Shown here: positions 34,505 through 42,761 of the stretch, in pieces | Layout of the letters: each line of letters opens with the position of its first letter | Numbering within the stretch: the first letter of the stretch is position 1 | From: Klebsiella oxytoca NBRC 105695 | Lineage (GTDB): Bacteria; Pseudomonadota; Gammaproteobacteria; Enterobacterales; Enterobacteriaceae | Direction: 5' to 3' | DNA length: 64,000 bases | NCBI RefSeq assembly: GCF_001598695.1 | Contig: NZ_BCZK01000001.1 | Location: 682,001 to 746,000 of the forward strand | The notes under the pieces: generated by a model | Database searches by the model: none | Seen by the model: the letters and a program-made list of their open reading frames with translations, nothing else | What the model was told of the DNA's origin: nothing | Program-made: the position numbers and the translations under genes

Positions 34505-36445
34505 ATGACCGGCCCTCGTTCCTTCCTGCTGCTGATGCTGTTGAGCCTGTTGTTTGGCAGCGCGTGCGCGATGGCGCAGACCCAGTATGCGCCTTATATC
34601 GAAGATATCGAGCAACGTCTTGATAAAACGGCAGAACTTTATCAGCAGCAAAAAAATACCGACGCGCGGCGCGAAGTGCAAATGGCCTACTTTGAAGTGT
34701 TTGAAAACCTTGAAGGGCCAATTCGGATCAATATCTCGGCGCGTAAGAGCTACGAGATGGAGAGCACTTTCGGCGAGATCCGCCGCATGATCGGTGAAGG
34801 CAAACCGATCGGCGAGGTGCAGGCACGTATCGACGGGCTGAAGCAGGCGCTGCGTGAAGTTGAGCCGGTGCTGGACGGCGGGCATCGGCTGGTGGCGGAA
34901 GAGCAGCATACCGCGCTTACGCGCGATGACATTGCGCAGCACTGGCAGGAGAGCTTCCGCACCCTTGACGACAGGCTGGCGCAGGCGGTAACGGAGTATC
35001 AGGCCGGCAACTACGCGCAGGCCAGCCAGCAGGTGCAGCAGGCGCAGTATCAGGGATTTAAAAACTCCGGAATGGAAACCTCGGTGCGGCAAAATCGCTC
35101 GGCGAAGGAAGCGGCCGCCATTAACCAACAGTTTAGCGCGCTGCTGACTCTGGCCGCCCAGCCTGACCGCCTGAACGAGGTGTCGTATCAGGTCACCACG
35201 CTATTACAGGATCTGGAAGACATTCTGCCGGGTCTGCCAACCACCCGCGACGATCGGCCGATGGGCGCTCCCTCTGGCGCCGATAACGCCGCGCTGGCTG
35301 ATGAAACGACCGCCCGCGCGGACTGGGCAAGCGTCGCCCAGGGGATTAACCAGAGCATCAACGCCGCGCTAACGCGCTATCAAAATGGGGAAGGGCAGGA
35401 GGCGATCCTCGACGTACAGGACATCTATTTCGACCGCTTTGAAGCCACCGGGATGGAGAACAAAATCGGTTCTCGCGATGCGGCCTTTAAAACTTCTCTG
35501 GAGGCCCATTTTACCCGTATGGTCAGCCTGATGAAGGCCGGACAGCCGCAGGAGAGGCTGGCCGCGGAAGCCGCCGCCCTTGAGGCGGATCTGCAAAAAG
35601 CGGTCACCATGCTTGGCGAAGGCGAAGAGACCCAGTGGAGCCTGCTGCTCTATAGCCTGATGATCATCGTGCGCGAAGGGCTGGAAGCGCTGCTGATTGT
35701 GGCGGCTATCGTCGCGTATCTGGTTAAAAACAACCATCACGACAAACTGCCGCTGATCCGCCAGTCGGTGATGGTGGCGCTGGTCGCCAGCGTGGCGACG
35801 GCGTTTATCTTCCAGCTGCTGTTTACTCAATCCGGCGCCAGCCGCGAGCTGCTGGAGGGGATCACTATGCTGATTGCGGTAGTGATGCTGTTCCTTATGA
35901 GCTACTGGCTACTGTCCAAAGTTGAAGCCCGCCACTGGAAGGCCTGGCTTGAGGGCAAACTCTCCCATTCGCTGTCGCGCGGTTCGCTGGTGGGACTGTG
36001 GTTAACCAGCTTCCTTGCGGTCTACCGCGAGGGGGCCGAAACGGTGCTGTTCTATTACGCCCTGATTGGCGATGCCCAGGGGCTGCCGGGCCATCTTGCC
36101 ATCGGCGCCGGGTTTGTTATCGGCTGTGTCGTTCTGCTGATCGCCTGGCTCGTCATGCGCTACTCGGTGGTCCGGCTACCGCTCAAACCCTTCTTCCTGT
36201 TCACCGGCGGTTTTATGTACCTGATGGCGTTTGTCTTCGCCGGAAAAGGGGTACTGGAACTGGTGGAGGGCAAACTATTTCAGCCAACGCTGATCGCCGG
36301 AATACCGGAAATCAGCTGGCTGGGAATTTACCCCTATGTGGAAACGCTATTGCCGCAGGGCATATTGCTGCTCGCGGCGCTGGCGGCGCTATGGATCATG
36401 CGCCGTCGTCAGGCACCCGCTGAAACCATAAAAACGCATTGCTAA
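34505..36445 (+). CDS. fetM: FetM/FTR1-family high-affinity iron permease
   Basis: A 646-residue iron permease. After a signal sequence (about 1-24) there is a long periplasmic helical region (about 25-385) built from three related segments of about 110 residues (starting near 28, 150 and 278). Each has a Tyr/Phe-x-x-Phe-Glu-like acidic helix (AYFEVFENLEG, AQYQGFKNSGM, IYFDRFEATGM). The FTR1 membrane domain follows, with both iron-binding REGxE motifs (REGLE 390-394, REGAE 508-512) and about 7 helices. AAGGGA precedes the ATG. It heads the P19/FetMP operon, which imports iron with P19. Fur box upstream. Confidence 0.92.
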   Translation: MTGPRSFLLLMLLSLLFGSACAMAQTQYAPYIEDIEQRLDKTAELYQQQKNTDARREVQMAYFEVFENLEGPIRINISARKSYEMESTFGEIRRMIGEGKPIGEVQARIDGLKQALREVEPVLDGGHRLVAEEQHTALTRDDIAQHWQESFRTLDDRLAQAVTEYQAGNYAQASQQVQQAQYQGFKNSGMETSVRQNRSAKEAAAINQQFSALLTLAAQPDRLNEVSYQVTTLLQDLEDILPGLPTTRDDRPMGAPSGADNAALADETTARADWASVAQGINQSINAALTRYQNGEGQEAILDVQDIYFDRFEATGMENKIGSRDAAFKTSLEAHFTRMVSLMKAGQPQERLAAEAAALEADLQKAVTMLGEGEETQWSLLLYSLMIIVREGLEALLIVAAIVAYLVKNNHHDKLPLIRQSVMVALVASVATAFIFQLLFTQSGASRELLEGITMLIAVVMLFLMSYWLLSKVEARHWKAWLEGKLSHSLSRGSLVGLWLTSFLAVYREGAETVLFYYALIGDAQGLPGHLAIGAGFVIGCVVLLIAWLVMRYSVVRLPLKPFFLFTGGFMYLMAFVFAGKGVLELVEGKLFQPTLIAGIPEISWLGIYPYVETLLPQGILLLAALAALWIMRRRQAPAETIKTHC

Positions 36446-36472
36446 CCATTTTAAGACGAGAGGATGAGTCAG

Positions 36473-37000
36473 ATGACCATGAAGAAGACCCTGATGATCA
36501 GCGCCACCCTGGCCAGTATCTTCACCGCGCCCGCGGCGCTGGCCTTTAAAGAGTATCCGGCCGGCGAGCCGGTCACCATGAATGAAATGGAGATCGCCGC
36601 GGTTTACCTGCAGCCTATTGATATGGAGCCGCGCGGCATGGGGCTGCCGGCAGCGAAGTCGGATATCCATCTGGAAGCGGATATTCACGCGGTAGAAGGC
36701 GGTAAAAATGGTTTTGGCGCAGGTGAATGGATCCCTTATCTGACGATCTCCTACACCCTGGTCAATAGCGATACCGGCGAAAAACAGGAAGGCACCTTTA
36801 TGCCGATGGTGGCGAGCGACGGCCCGCACTACGGCGCGAACATCAAGATGATGGGCGTGGGTAACTATAAAGTCACCTACCACATTGATCCGCCGTCGAA
36901 AGCCGGGATGCACCGCCATACCGATAGCGAAACCGGCGTCGGCCGCTGGTGGAAGCCGTTTGATGTGAGCTATGAGTTTAAATATGTCGGTCTGAACTAA
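36473..37000 (+). CDS. fetP: P19/FetP periplasmic iron-transport protein
   Basis: A 175-residue periplasmic protein with a Sec signal (cleavage near ALAFKEY, about 25). It belongs to the P19/Tpd/FetP iron-transport family, which binds copper and iron at a dimer interface. Likely ligand residues are Glu/Met in NEMEIAAVYLQPIDMEPRGM, His in DGPHYGAN and HRH in GMHRHTDSE. The ATG at 36464 is only 1 nt from the AGAGG ribosome site, so 36473 (9-10 nt away) is favoured; 36479 is also possible. It follows fetM by 27 nt in the same operon. Confidence 0.9.
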   Translation: MTMKKTLMISATLASIFTAPAALAFKEYPAGEPVTMNEMEIAAVYLQPIDMEPRGMGLPAAKSDIHLEADIHAVEGGKNGFGAGEWIPYLTISYTLVNSDTGEKQEGTFMPMVASDGPHYGANIKMMGVGNYKVTYHIDPPSKAGMHRHTDSETGVGRWWKPFDVSYEFKYVGLN

Positions 37001-37200
37001 GCGTCTCCGGAGGCTCAGATTGTTGACAAAGCGCGCTCTGCTGCAAATCTCCGTTTCGCATTCGCGATCCTGTGGTAACGCATAACTTGCTGATATTACT
37101 TTTTTGTAAGCAGAGTGAGGCGTTAGCCGCCAGAAATGCGACGCCATCGTTAAAGCAGGGTTGTCATCAGTCTCAGCATCCTCAGATGCGAGTGTTTTCA

Positions 37201-37228
37201 CGCAGGATGGCCGGGCGGTCATCCTGCG
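37201..37228. other. inverted repeat in the fetP-DUF2318 spacer
   Basis: CGCAGGATG (37201-37209) and CATCCTGCG (37220-37228) are exact inverted repeats with a 10-nt loop, in a 262-nt spacer. No T-run follows, so it may be an mRNA stabiliser or an attenuator within the iron operon rather than a true terminator. The spacer has no further gene that I can support. Confidence 0.5.
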
Positions 37229-37262
37229 GCGTGTTATTCATCCGCCGTACTGAGTTAAAGTC

Positions 37263-38642
37263 ATGAGCTATTTTTTCGTCACGACGCTACAGGCCTTTTC
37301 CTGCATTGCGCTGCTTTCCGCCGTACTCTGGGCGCGCGGCGCGCCTCCCGTCCTGCGTCCGCTGGTCTGGACGCTGCTTACCGCGCTGGGCTGCGGACTA
37401 CTGACCGGGTTGTATATTCGCCCGAGCCAGACGCTGGAGCTTCTGCTGGTCGGCGCTGAAATCCTCGTATCGCTGCTGTTTTTACTGAGCTTCAGCTGGT
37501 CTTCGCCGCGCGTTCGCTATCTGTGGCAATGGCTCCTCACTTTCGGCGCAGCCCGGCACTGGGCGCTGGACCCGAACCTGGGCGGATTGACCTCCACGCA
37601 CGTTCTGAACACCGATCTGCTGCTGAATATCACCGCGCTGGCTGCGGCGTTCGCGCTGCTGTGCCTTGCCTGCGCGCTCTGCGCCATGCTGCTGCGCAGA
37701 ATGCGCGGCTTCTACTGGCCGCTGGCCCTGCTGCTGTTGGTCCTGCTGTGGCTACCGCTCGGCGGTAACCTGCTGCTGCTGTTGATGAAGCTACAGGTGC
37801 TACCGCTGCTGAAACCGCTGCTGAGCTTTGTCGCCAGGGTGACCAACAACGCGGCGATGTATAACTGGGCCGCCGCCGCGATACTGCTGCTGCTGTGTCT
37901 GTGCTGGATCCCGGCGCTACGCCGCTATTATCGGGCGGTTAAAGCCGCGGAGGCCCCCATCTCCCGCCGCCTTGCGCTGGCCGAACGCCGTAAAGCCAGC
38001 CGTTTGTGGTTGACCACCGTTTGCTGCGCGCTGGCGATTATCGGCGGCCAGCTATGGTGGAATCTGGTGGCTTCGCAGCCGCCGCGCTTGTCCGAGGCGC
38101 AGGCGGTTACGCTGGCCGCCGACGGCCAGGTGCATATTCCGGTCGAGCAGGTTCGAGATGGCAAACTGCATCGCTTCGTCTGGGTGGCGGACGACGGCAA
38201 AGCGATTCGCTTTTTTATCATTAACCGCTATCCCGATAAGCTGCGCTTTGGCGTGGTGTTTGACGCCTGCCTGCTGTGCGGCGATCAGGGCTACGTTATG
38301 GAAGGCAATCAGGTGATTTGTGTCGCCTGCGGTGTGCACATTTTTATCCCCTCGATTGGCAAGCCCGGCGGCTGTAACCCGGTGCCGATCGACGGCTGGC
38401 GCAACGATGACAAACAGCTGACGATACCCGGCGCGGCGCTGGCCGGCGGAGGTAACTATTTCTCTACCGTCCTGACGATTAACGTCACCGACCCGGTGGA
38501 TGGCTCCACCCTGACCAACACCCGCGCCGACTACAAATACAGCTATGGCGGTAAAACCTGGTTCTTCTCCTCTGAAGCCAACTATGACCGTTTCCGCAAT
38601 GCGCCAGAGCAGTTTGTGCCCGACGCGGTGAAGGAGGAGTAA
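37263..38642 (+). CDS. DUF2318 membrane protein with Cys-rich and YHS-like C-terminus
   Basis: A 459-residue inner-membrane protein. About eight hydrophobic segments cover 1-280. The extracytoplasmic C-terminal part is DUF2318, with cysteines in CLLCGDQGY, CVACGVHIF and PGGCNP that likely bind a metal or Fe-S-type centre. The last 40 residues (YSYGGKTWFFSSEANYDRF) resemble a YHS metal-binding domain. The equivalent gene sits in the same place in the Campylobacter p19 locus (Cj1660). It probably takes part in electron or iron transfer across the membrane; this is inferred from context. The next gene starts 2 nt after its stop. Confidence 0.85.
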   Translation: MSYFFVTTLQAFSCIALLSAVLWARGAPPVLRPLVWTLLTALGCGLLTGLYIRPSQTLELLLVGAEILVSLLFLLSFSWSSPRVRYLWQWLLTFGAARHWALDPNLGGLTSTHVLNTDLLLNITALAAAFALLCLACALCAMLLRRMRGFYWPLALLLLVLLWLPLGGNLLLLLMKLQVLPLLKPLLSFVARVTNNAAMYNWAAAAILLLLCLCWIPALRRYYRAVKAAEAPISRRLALAERRKASRLWLTTVCCALAIIGGQLWWNLVASQPPRLSEAQAVTLAADGQVHIPVEQVRDGKLHRFVWVADDGKAIRFFIINRYPDKLRFGVVFDACLLCGDQGYVMEGNQVICVACGVHIFIPSIGKPGGCNPVPIDGWRNDDKQLTIPGAALAGGGNYFSTVLTINVTDPVDGSTLTNTRADYKYSYGGKTWFFSSEANYDRFRNAPEQFVPDAVKEE

Positions 38643-38644
38643 CC

Positions 38645-39928
38645 ATGCTGTGGCGAATGATCTACCAGTCGTGGGGGCGCAACCTGCGGCGCAAAGCGCT
38701 GGCGGTATTGACCGTGTTTCTGGCGACCAGCCTGATCTCGGCGCTGCTGGCGGTCTCTATCGATATCGGCGACAAGATGTCCCGCGAGCTGAAATCCTAC
38801 GGCGCCAATATTTTAATTGAGCCCGCCGGGCAGGCGGCGCTGCCCGCGCTGTTCAGCGAGCAAAGCAACCCGCTGGCCAGCGACGACTTTCTTGATGAAT
38901 CCGAGCTGCCGAACATCAAAGATATTTTCTGGCGCAATAACATCGTTGGCTTTGCCCCGATGCTCGGCGGCGAGGTAAACGTTGCAGGACAGGATATTCG
39001 CGTGCTGGGCACTTTTTTTAGCCAGCCGGTCAGTATCCCGGATGAAGAGGGGTACGAGACCGGACAGCGGACGGTCAGCCCCTTCTGGCAGGTGACCGGC
39101 GCATGGCCGCAGGAGCCGGTCGGCGAGACGCCGCAAACGCTGGTCGGTCACGCGCTGGCGCGAAACTACGGCTGGCAGCCCGGCGATCGCCTGGCCCTCA
39201 ACGTTGCGGATAGGGTGCTGAACGTCCAGGTGAGCGGTATTTTGTCCAGCGGCGGCGATGAGGATAACCAACTGGTGATGCCGCTTAGCGTCGTGCAGCA
39301 GCTGCTCGGTCTACCGGGAAAAGTGCAGGCGATCCGCGTCTCGGCGCTGACGGTACCGGAGAACGAGCTGTCGCGCCGTGCCCGTGAGGATCTCGAGGCG
39401 CTGAATGCCGAAGAGTACGATCTCTGGTACTGCACCGCCTACGTATCGTCCATCGCCCACCAGCTGGAAGAGGCCATTTCCGGCGCCGAGGTGCGTCCGG
39501 TCTGGCAGGTTGCTGCTTCGGAAGGTGTGGTTATCGACAAAATTCAGCTGCTGATGGGGGTGGTGACTCTGGCCGCGCTGGCTGCGGCGGCGATGGGCAT
39601 CGCCTCGTTGATGACCAGCACGATTATGGAGCGCGCCAAAGAGATTGGTCTCATGAAAGCGCTGGGCGCCCGCCAGTGGCAAATTTTGCTGCTGTTTTAC
39701 CTTGAGGCGGCGCTGGGCGGCCTGGTCGGCGGCGCATTGGGCTGTATCGCCGGTTGGGGGCTGGCAAAGGCTATTGGCCTGATGCTGTTTGCTACGCCGC
39801 TGAATTTTGCCTGGGTGGTGGTGCCCTGCGTGCTGGTGATAGCGGTGCTGATTGCTTTAATCGGTACCTGGTTCCCGGCCCGCCGGATCGCTCGTCTTTA
39901 CCCTGTGGAGGTGCTATATGGCCGCTAA
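38645..39928 (+). CDS. FtsX/MacB-like ABC permease 1 of the iron system
   Basis: A 427-residue permease with the MacB/LolC layout: one helix near 15-38, a large periplasmic domain (about 45-305), and three C-terminal helices from about 310 on (FtsX domain; KEIGLMKALGARQWQILLLF). It ends PVEVLYGR. Similar pairs lie next to P19 and FTR1 in Campylobacter (Cj1661-1662) and other bacteria. FtsX-type pairs act as mechanotransmitters or exporters rather than classical importers, so it may drive a conformational or redox step. Confidence 0.87.
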   Translation: MLWRMIYQSWGRNLRRKALAVLTVFLATSLISALLAVSIDIGDKMSRELKSYGANILIEPAGQAALPALFSEQSNPLASDDFLDESELPNIKDIFWRNNIVGFAPMLGGEVNVAGQDIRVLGTFFSQPVSIPDEEGYETGQRTVSPFWQVTGAWPQEPVGETPQTLVGHALARNYGWQPGDRLALNVADRVLNVQVSGILSSGGDEDNQLVMPLSVVQQLLGLPGKVQAIRVSALTVPENELSRRAREDLEALNAEEYDLWYCTAYVSSIAHQLEEAISGAEVRPVWQVAASEGVVIDKIQLLMGVVTLAALAAAAMGIASLMTSTIMERAKEIGLMKALGARQWQILLLFYLEAALGGLVGGALGCIAGWGLAKAIGLMLFATPLNFAWVVVPCVLVIAVLIALIGTWFPARRIARLYPVEVLYGR

Positions 39929-41048
39929 GCGCGACATGCTGTGGCTGCTGGTGTGGCGAGCGCTGCGGCTGAGAATGCAGCGGGTCAGCGTGGTGTTTGC
40001 CGCGCTGGCGGTAGGGGCGACCATCGTGACCGCACTCTCCGCCGTGTGGTTCGATATCAATAGCAAAATGAGCGAAGAGCTGCGCACCTTCGGCGCCAAT
40101 TTTTATATTGGTCCGGGCCACGGCGCCAGCATGCCGCAGCCGGAGCTTCAGGCCATTCTTGATGGCGCGCCGGCGGGCCTGATTCACGGCGCCAGTCCGT
40201 GGCTGTACGGTACGGCGCGTACTGAGCTGGAGAAAGTGGTGATGGTCGGGGTGTGGTTTGAGTCGCTGCAAAAGCTGGTGCCTTACTGGCAGGTCAACGG
40301 CAGCTGGATCGGCGTCAGCTTTGACGATCGCAACGCGATGATTGGCGTCAAACTGGCGCAGCGCCTGGCACTGAATGTTGGCGATAGCGTGACGCTGGTA
40401 GACCATAGCCGGCGTAAGACGCTGCTGATTAAAGGCATCGTAGAGGCGGGGGACGCGACCGACAATATGCTGATCGTCAGCCTCGATGTGGCGCAGTCCT
40501 GGCTGCAAAAGCCCGGCGCGATCAGTCACGGGCTGCTTAGCGTCAGCAATGACCTGGGCCAGGTGGAGCGCTATGCCAGCCAGCTGCAGCATCAGTACCC
40601 GAACCTTGAGATTCGTCCGGTGCGCAAAGTGTCGGCTTCCGAGGGGCAGGTGCTGGATAAAATTAAGGGGCTGATGGGGCTGGTGTCGATGGTGATCCTC
40701 GCGCTGTCGTCCCTGTGCGTTAACACCACCCTGATGGCGATTGTCGGTGAGCGGGCGAAAGAGTTTGCGCTGCAAAAAGCGCTGGGCGCCAGCAACGGCG
40801 ATATTACCCGCCAGATGCTGCTGGAGACCAGCATTATTACCCTCGCGGCGGTGGTCTGCGGCTGGGGGCTGGGCTATCTGCTGGCGCAGCTGCTGGGACT
40901 AACGGTGTTTAACGCCAGCATCTCGCTGCGTCTGCCGGTGCTGCCGCTGACCCTGGTTCTGTCTTTACTGGTCGCCCTGCTGGCGGCCATTGTTCCGGTG
41001 CGGCGCGCGGTGAGCGTCGAACCGGCGAAAGTGCTGAAAGGAGAGTAA
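39918..41048 (+). CDS. FtsX/MacB-like ABC permease 2 of the iron system
   Basis: A 376-residue partner of the previous permease, overlapping its end by 11 nt. It has the same four-helix FtsX/MacB architecture: N-terminal helix, periplasmic domain about 45-250, then helices around LVSMVILALSSLCVNTTLMA, and the coupling segment KEFALQKALGASNGDI. It ends VEPAKVLKGE, a common end of this family. Probably forms the heterodimer used by the ATPase encoded next. Confidence 0.87.
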   Translation: MAAKRDMLWLLVWRALRLRMQRVSVVFAALAVGATIVTALSAVWFDINSKMSEELRTFGANFYIGPGHGASMPQPELQAILDGAPAGLIHGASPWLYGTARTELEKVVMVGVWFESLQKLVPYWQVNGSWIGVSFDDRNAMIGVKLAQRLALNVGDSVTLVDHSRRKTLLIKGIVEAGDATDNMLIVSLDVAQSWLQKPGAISHGLLSVSNDLGQVERYASQLQHQYPNLEIRPVRKVSASEGQVLDKIKGLMGLVSMVILALSSLCVNTTLMAIVGERAKEFALQKALGASNGDITRQMLLETSIITLAAVVCGWGLGYLLAQLLGLTVFNASISLRLPVLPLTLVLSLLVALLAAIVPVRRAVSVEPAKVLKGE

Positions 41049-41052
41049 CGCC

Positions 41053-41748
41053 ATGACCGTCACGTCTTTGCGTCAAATGGCGATTGAAACGCGTCATTTA
41101 TATAAGCGGTTCGGGGAAGTTACGGCGCTGGAGGATATTAATTTGCGCATCGCACGCGGCGAGTTTGTTGCCATCATGGGCGCCTCCGGTTCCGGCAAAA
41201 CGACCCTGATGAACATTCTTACCTGTCTGGATACCGCCAGTGAAGGACAGGTGATCCTGGATGGCACCGACGCCGCGGCGTTGGATGAAGAGGGGCGCCG
41301 TCGCTTTCGCGCGCAGAAAATTGGCCTCGTCTTCCAGCAGTTCCATCTCATCCCGTTTCTGACGGCGCTGGAAAACATCATGCTGGCGCAGCATTACCAC
41401 AGCGTGGTGGATGAGAGCGCCGCCAGAGCGGTGCTGGCTCAGGTGGGACTTGAGCATCGCGTGACCCATTTACCGAGCCAGCTGTCGGGCGGGGAACAGC
41501 AGCGCGTCTGCATTGCCCGGGCGCTGGTTAACGAGCCGCCGGTTATTTTTGCCGATGAGCCGACCGGTAACCTTGACGAAGAGAACGAGCAGCGGGTGCT
41601 GGATCTGCTGACAGATTTACACCGCCAGGGGCGAACCATTGTGATGGTGACCCACAATCCGGCGCTGGGTCAATTCGCTGACCGCATCGTGCGTTTGCAG
41701 CACGGAAAGTATCTCGGCGAGGAGGTGAATCATCATGCGCATGCCTGA
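41053..41748 (+). CDS. LolD/MacB-like ABC ATPase of the iron system
   Basis: A 231-residue ATPase: Walker A GASGSGKTT, Q-loop VFQQFHLIPF, signature LSGGEQQR, Walker B VIFADEPTGNLD, switch VTHNPALG. The ADEPTGNLD form is typical of the LolD/FtsE/MacB class. It starts 4 nt after the permease 2 stop, and its last 14 nt overlap the TlpA-like gene. It would energise the two FtsX-like permeases. Confidence 0.9.
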   Translation: MTVTSLRQMAIETRHLYKRFGEVTALEDINLRIARGEFVAIMGASGSGKTTLMNILTCLDTASEGQVILDGTDAAALDEEGRRRFRAQKIGLVFQQFHLIPFLTALENIMLAQHYHSVVDESAARAVLAQVGLEHRVTHLPSQLSGGEQQRVCIARALVNEPPVIFADEPTGNLDEENEQRVLDLLTDLHRQGRTIVMVTHNPALGQFADRIVRLQHGKYLGEEVNHHAHA

Positions 41749-42220
41749 AGTGATGCTGTTTCTGACGCTGGCGCTGCTTAGCGGCTGCAAAGAAGAGAAG
41801 CTGGCTCGCGGCGAAACGGCGCCTGCGCTGGCGGCATTCGATTTACAGGAGTCGCCGGTCAGCCTCGATCGTTGGCGAGGGAAGGCGGTCTATCTTAATT
41901 TCTGGTCCGCAGGCTGCGGCGGCTGTCTGGCGGAGATGGATACCCTGCAGGCGCTCAGCCAGCGCTGGCCGGATAAGCTGGTGGTGGTGGGGGTGAATAC
42001 CGATCCGGATACCGTGGATATCGCGCCGCTGCTGGCGAAGCATGGGATTAGCTATCCGGTGCTGCGCGATCGGCTGAAAATAACTCAGGAGCGCTATCAG
42101 GTTATCGGTACGCCAACATCAATATTAATTGATGGCGACGGTAGGGTGCTGGACTGGCATCAGGGGATGCGTAAGCCCGATGAACTACGAACGGTTTTGC
42201 GCCAGCTGGCGCAACGGTAA
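41735..42220 (+). CDS. TlpA-like thioredoxin lipoprotein
   Basis: A 161-residue thioredoxin-fold protein with a lipoprotein signal (LLSGC, Cys at about 14) and a redox active site CGGC in SAGCGGCLAEM. The cis-Pro loop is IGTPTS. It ends the Fet/P19 operon, in the position of the thioredoxins Cj1664/Cj1665 of Campylobacter. It likely supplies electrons or disulfide reduction to the DUF2318 protein or P19 in the periplasm. CGGC is unusual compared with the CPxC of most TlpA proteins. Confidence 0.87.
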   Translation: MRMPEVMLFLTLALLSGCKEEKLARGETAPALAAFDLQESPVSLDRWRGKAVYLNFWSAGCGGCLAEMDTLQALSQRWPDKLVVVGVNTDPDTVDIAPLLAKHGISYPVLRDRLKITQERYQVIGTPTSILIDGDGRVLDWHQGMRKPDELRTVLRQLAQR

Positions 42221-42428
42221 ATTCCCCAGCTCGTGCTGCGCTTAGCCGGGCTACAGGTTCTCGGGCCGGTAGCCCGGACAGGTGCGTCAGCACCGCCTCC
42301 GGGACAGGTGTGAAGCCAAATGCACCGGCTTAGCGTTCACCCGGCCCGCGCTGCGCTTAGCCAGGCTACGGATTCACACCGTCAGCGGTCCCGTAGCCCG
42401 GATAAGGCGTCAGCCGCGACCCGGGAGT
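42221..42428. repeat. cluster of intergenic palindromic repeats
   Basis: At least three GTAGCCCGG-family units in mixed orientation fill the first 200 nt of the 541-nt spacer: GCTGCGCTTAGCCGGGCTAC, GGTAGCCCGGACAGGTGCG with CACCGCCTCCGGGACAG, a second GCTGCGCTTAGCCAGGCTAC, and CCGTAGCCCGGATAAGGCG with CGCGACCCGGGAG. They can form stem-loops that end the iron operon transcript. The rest (42429-42761) is AT-rich promoter DNA. Confidence 0.7.
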
Positions 42429-42649
42429 TTTCGCTTATACATACTGACTCCGTAGCGTCGGCTATTAGCCGCTGCCATTCATGATATGGAAGTCAGCGAT
42501 TTACCGCGTCCTGCGCCAACAAGTTTTATTCGTTTATTTAAGAATGCCTTATTCGGCAGGTTTAAAAACAGAAAAACTTAATCTTTTCTTAATATTTCAT
42601 CACCTCAACGTTTTAGGCTTTTGCCAAATCTCAATCACCATCATTTAAA

Positions 42650-42721
42650 TTACGTCAGCGTCACAAAAGCCGTAAAAAAACATTCCCAGGCGTTGCAAGG
42701 TTCTTACGTCACGCTATATGT
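42650..42721 (+). promoter_or_regulatory. paired TTACGTCA repeats before the FbpA-type gene
   Basis: TTACGTCA occurs at 42650-42657 and 42714-42721, 64 bp apart (about six helical turns), in the AT-rich spacer upstream of the binding protein gene. The second copy is followed by an AT-rich TATATGTTAAAT that could hold the -10. This may be a phased activator site. I found no good Fur box here. Confidence 0.35.
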
Positions 42722-42761
42722 TAAATTTACATTTAATAAATGATGCTTAAAGGTTGATTTT

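Noticed and set aside
42429-42761. Fur box before the Fbp/Afu-type operon
   Set aside because: No 19-bp match comparable to those at 33400 and 34464 was found in the spacer.
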